32,913 nucleotides of DNA from Anaerobutyricum hallii DSM 3353 (GTDB lineage: Bacteria; Bacillota; Clostridia; Lachnospirales; Lachnospiraceae): the NCBI RefSeq assembly GCF_000173975.1, contig NZ_ACEP01000097.1:1-32913 (forward strand), read 5' to 3'. The notes under the pieces were generated by a model, which did no database searches, had not been told where the DNA came from, and was given only the letters and a program-made list of their open reading frames with translations. Shown here piece after piece: positions 32,762-32,913 of this stretch. The number at the start of each line of letters is the position of its first letter. Positions within the stretch are counted from its first letter, which is position 1. The position numbers and the translations under genes were made by a program.

Positions 32762-32913
32762 CTATTCGATTCTTTCAAACACCATTGTTGCCTGGATGCG
32801 GTCACCGCCTCCAAGTCCTTTACTTCCACCAGATGTTGTGCTGATGGTATGTAAACGATATCCTTTATCCAATAAAATAGGAATTTGCCGCAGGCAAAGG
32901 AGACGCCCTCTGG
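32762..32913 (-). CDS. C-terminal end of a DUF4177-like protein (runs off the window)
   Basis: The frame ending at 32762 encodes LLDKGYRLHTISTTSGGSKG then LGGGDRIQATMVFERIE. The GYRLHTI and FERIE pattern fits small DUF4177-like proteins of unknown function. Going upstream the frame passes into the repeat box at 32876-32913 (encoding GRLLCLRQIPI), which does not look like family sequence. The gene may therefore be cut by the repeat. The true start lies outside the window or is lost. Confidence 0.5.
   Translation of the reverse strand, partial: RGRLLCLRQIPILLDKGYRLHTISTTSGGSKGLGGGDRIQATMVFERIE
32876..32913 (-). repeat. Composite repeat right box, inverted, cut by window end
   Basis: On the minus strand GGGCGTCTCCTTTGCCTGCG then GCAAATTCCTATT matches 423-455 of copy A almost base for base. 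The rest of the element would lie beyond the window. Confidence 0.65.

Overview
The window looks like a chromosomal piece of a low-GC Gram-positive gut anaerobe, most likely a Lachnospiraceae (Clostridia, Bacillota). The reasons are AT-rich DNA, strong AGGAGG-type ribosome binding sites, clostridial acetate kinase, TmcAL and carbamate kinase, Rpn-family nuclease/transposase genes, and a C. difficile-like type I-B CRISPR repeat. The genus is inference. No rRNA or tRNA gene was seen.

Region 1 (1-2442): a membrane-anchored protein of unknown function, flanked by two inverted copies of a long palindromic element. Region 2 (2443-10683, minus strand): an accessory surface/secretion locus. It holds an ECF-like sigma factor broken by a frameshift, two related small two-TM proteins, a polytopic membrane protein, a PrsW-family intramembrane protease, and a secreted protein of about 1830 aa. 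That protein has a Ser/Thr-rich aerolysin/ETX-MTX2-like segment, a series of Ig-like modules with a DQYG motif, a Big_2 module and a BspA-like LRR tail.

Region 3 (10787-21387): a type I-B (Tneap-like) CRISPR-Cas locus on the minus strand, ordered cas6, cas8, cas7, cas5, cas3, leader, then an array of 24 repeats and 23 spacers. cas1, cas2 and cas4 are absent from the window. cas3 is split by one in-frame TAG. The cas6-cas8 gap carries two degenerate CRISPR repeats around a spacer-like segment, in the place and orientation expected of a CreA-type regulatory RNA. A one-spacer satellite array with a leader-like flank lies upstream of the operon, beyond an Rpn-family gene.

Region 4 (21388-27100): a mobile-element graveyard. 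It holds an intact IS5-family element with a -1 frameshift site and 4-bp target duplication, an extra IS end beside it, two adjacent small genes each with one in-frame TGA, and fragments of a serine recombinase, an Rpn protein and an IS256-type transposase. Intact genes among these are a secreted transglutaminase-like protein, a 43-aa small protein and a second Rpn-family gene.

Region 5 (27258-32913): conserved metabolism. Carbamate kinase, a patatin-like phospholipase and TmcAL are on the minus strand, and ackA is divergent with a clear promoter and terminator. More copies of the structured repeats lie between these genes, and one abuts a DUF4177-like gene fragment at the right edge.
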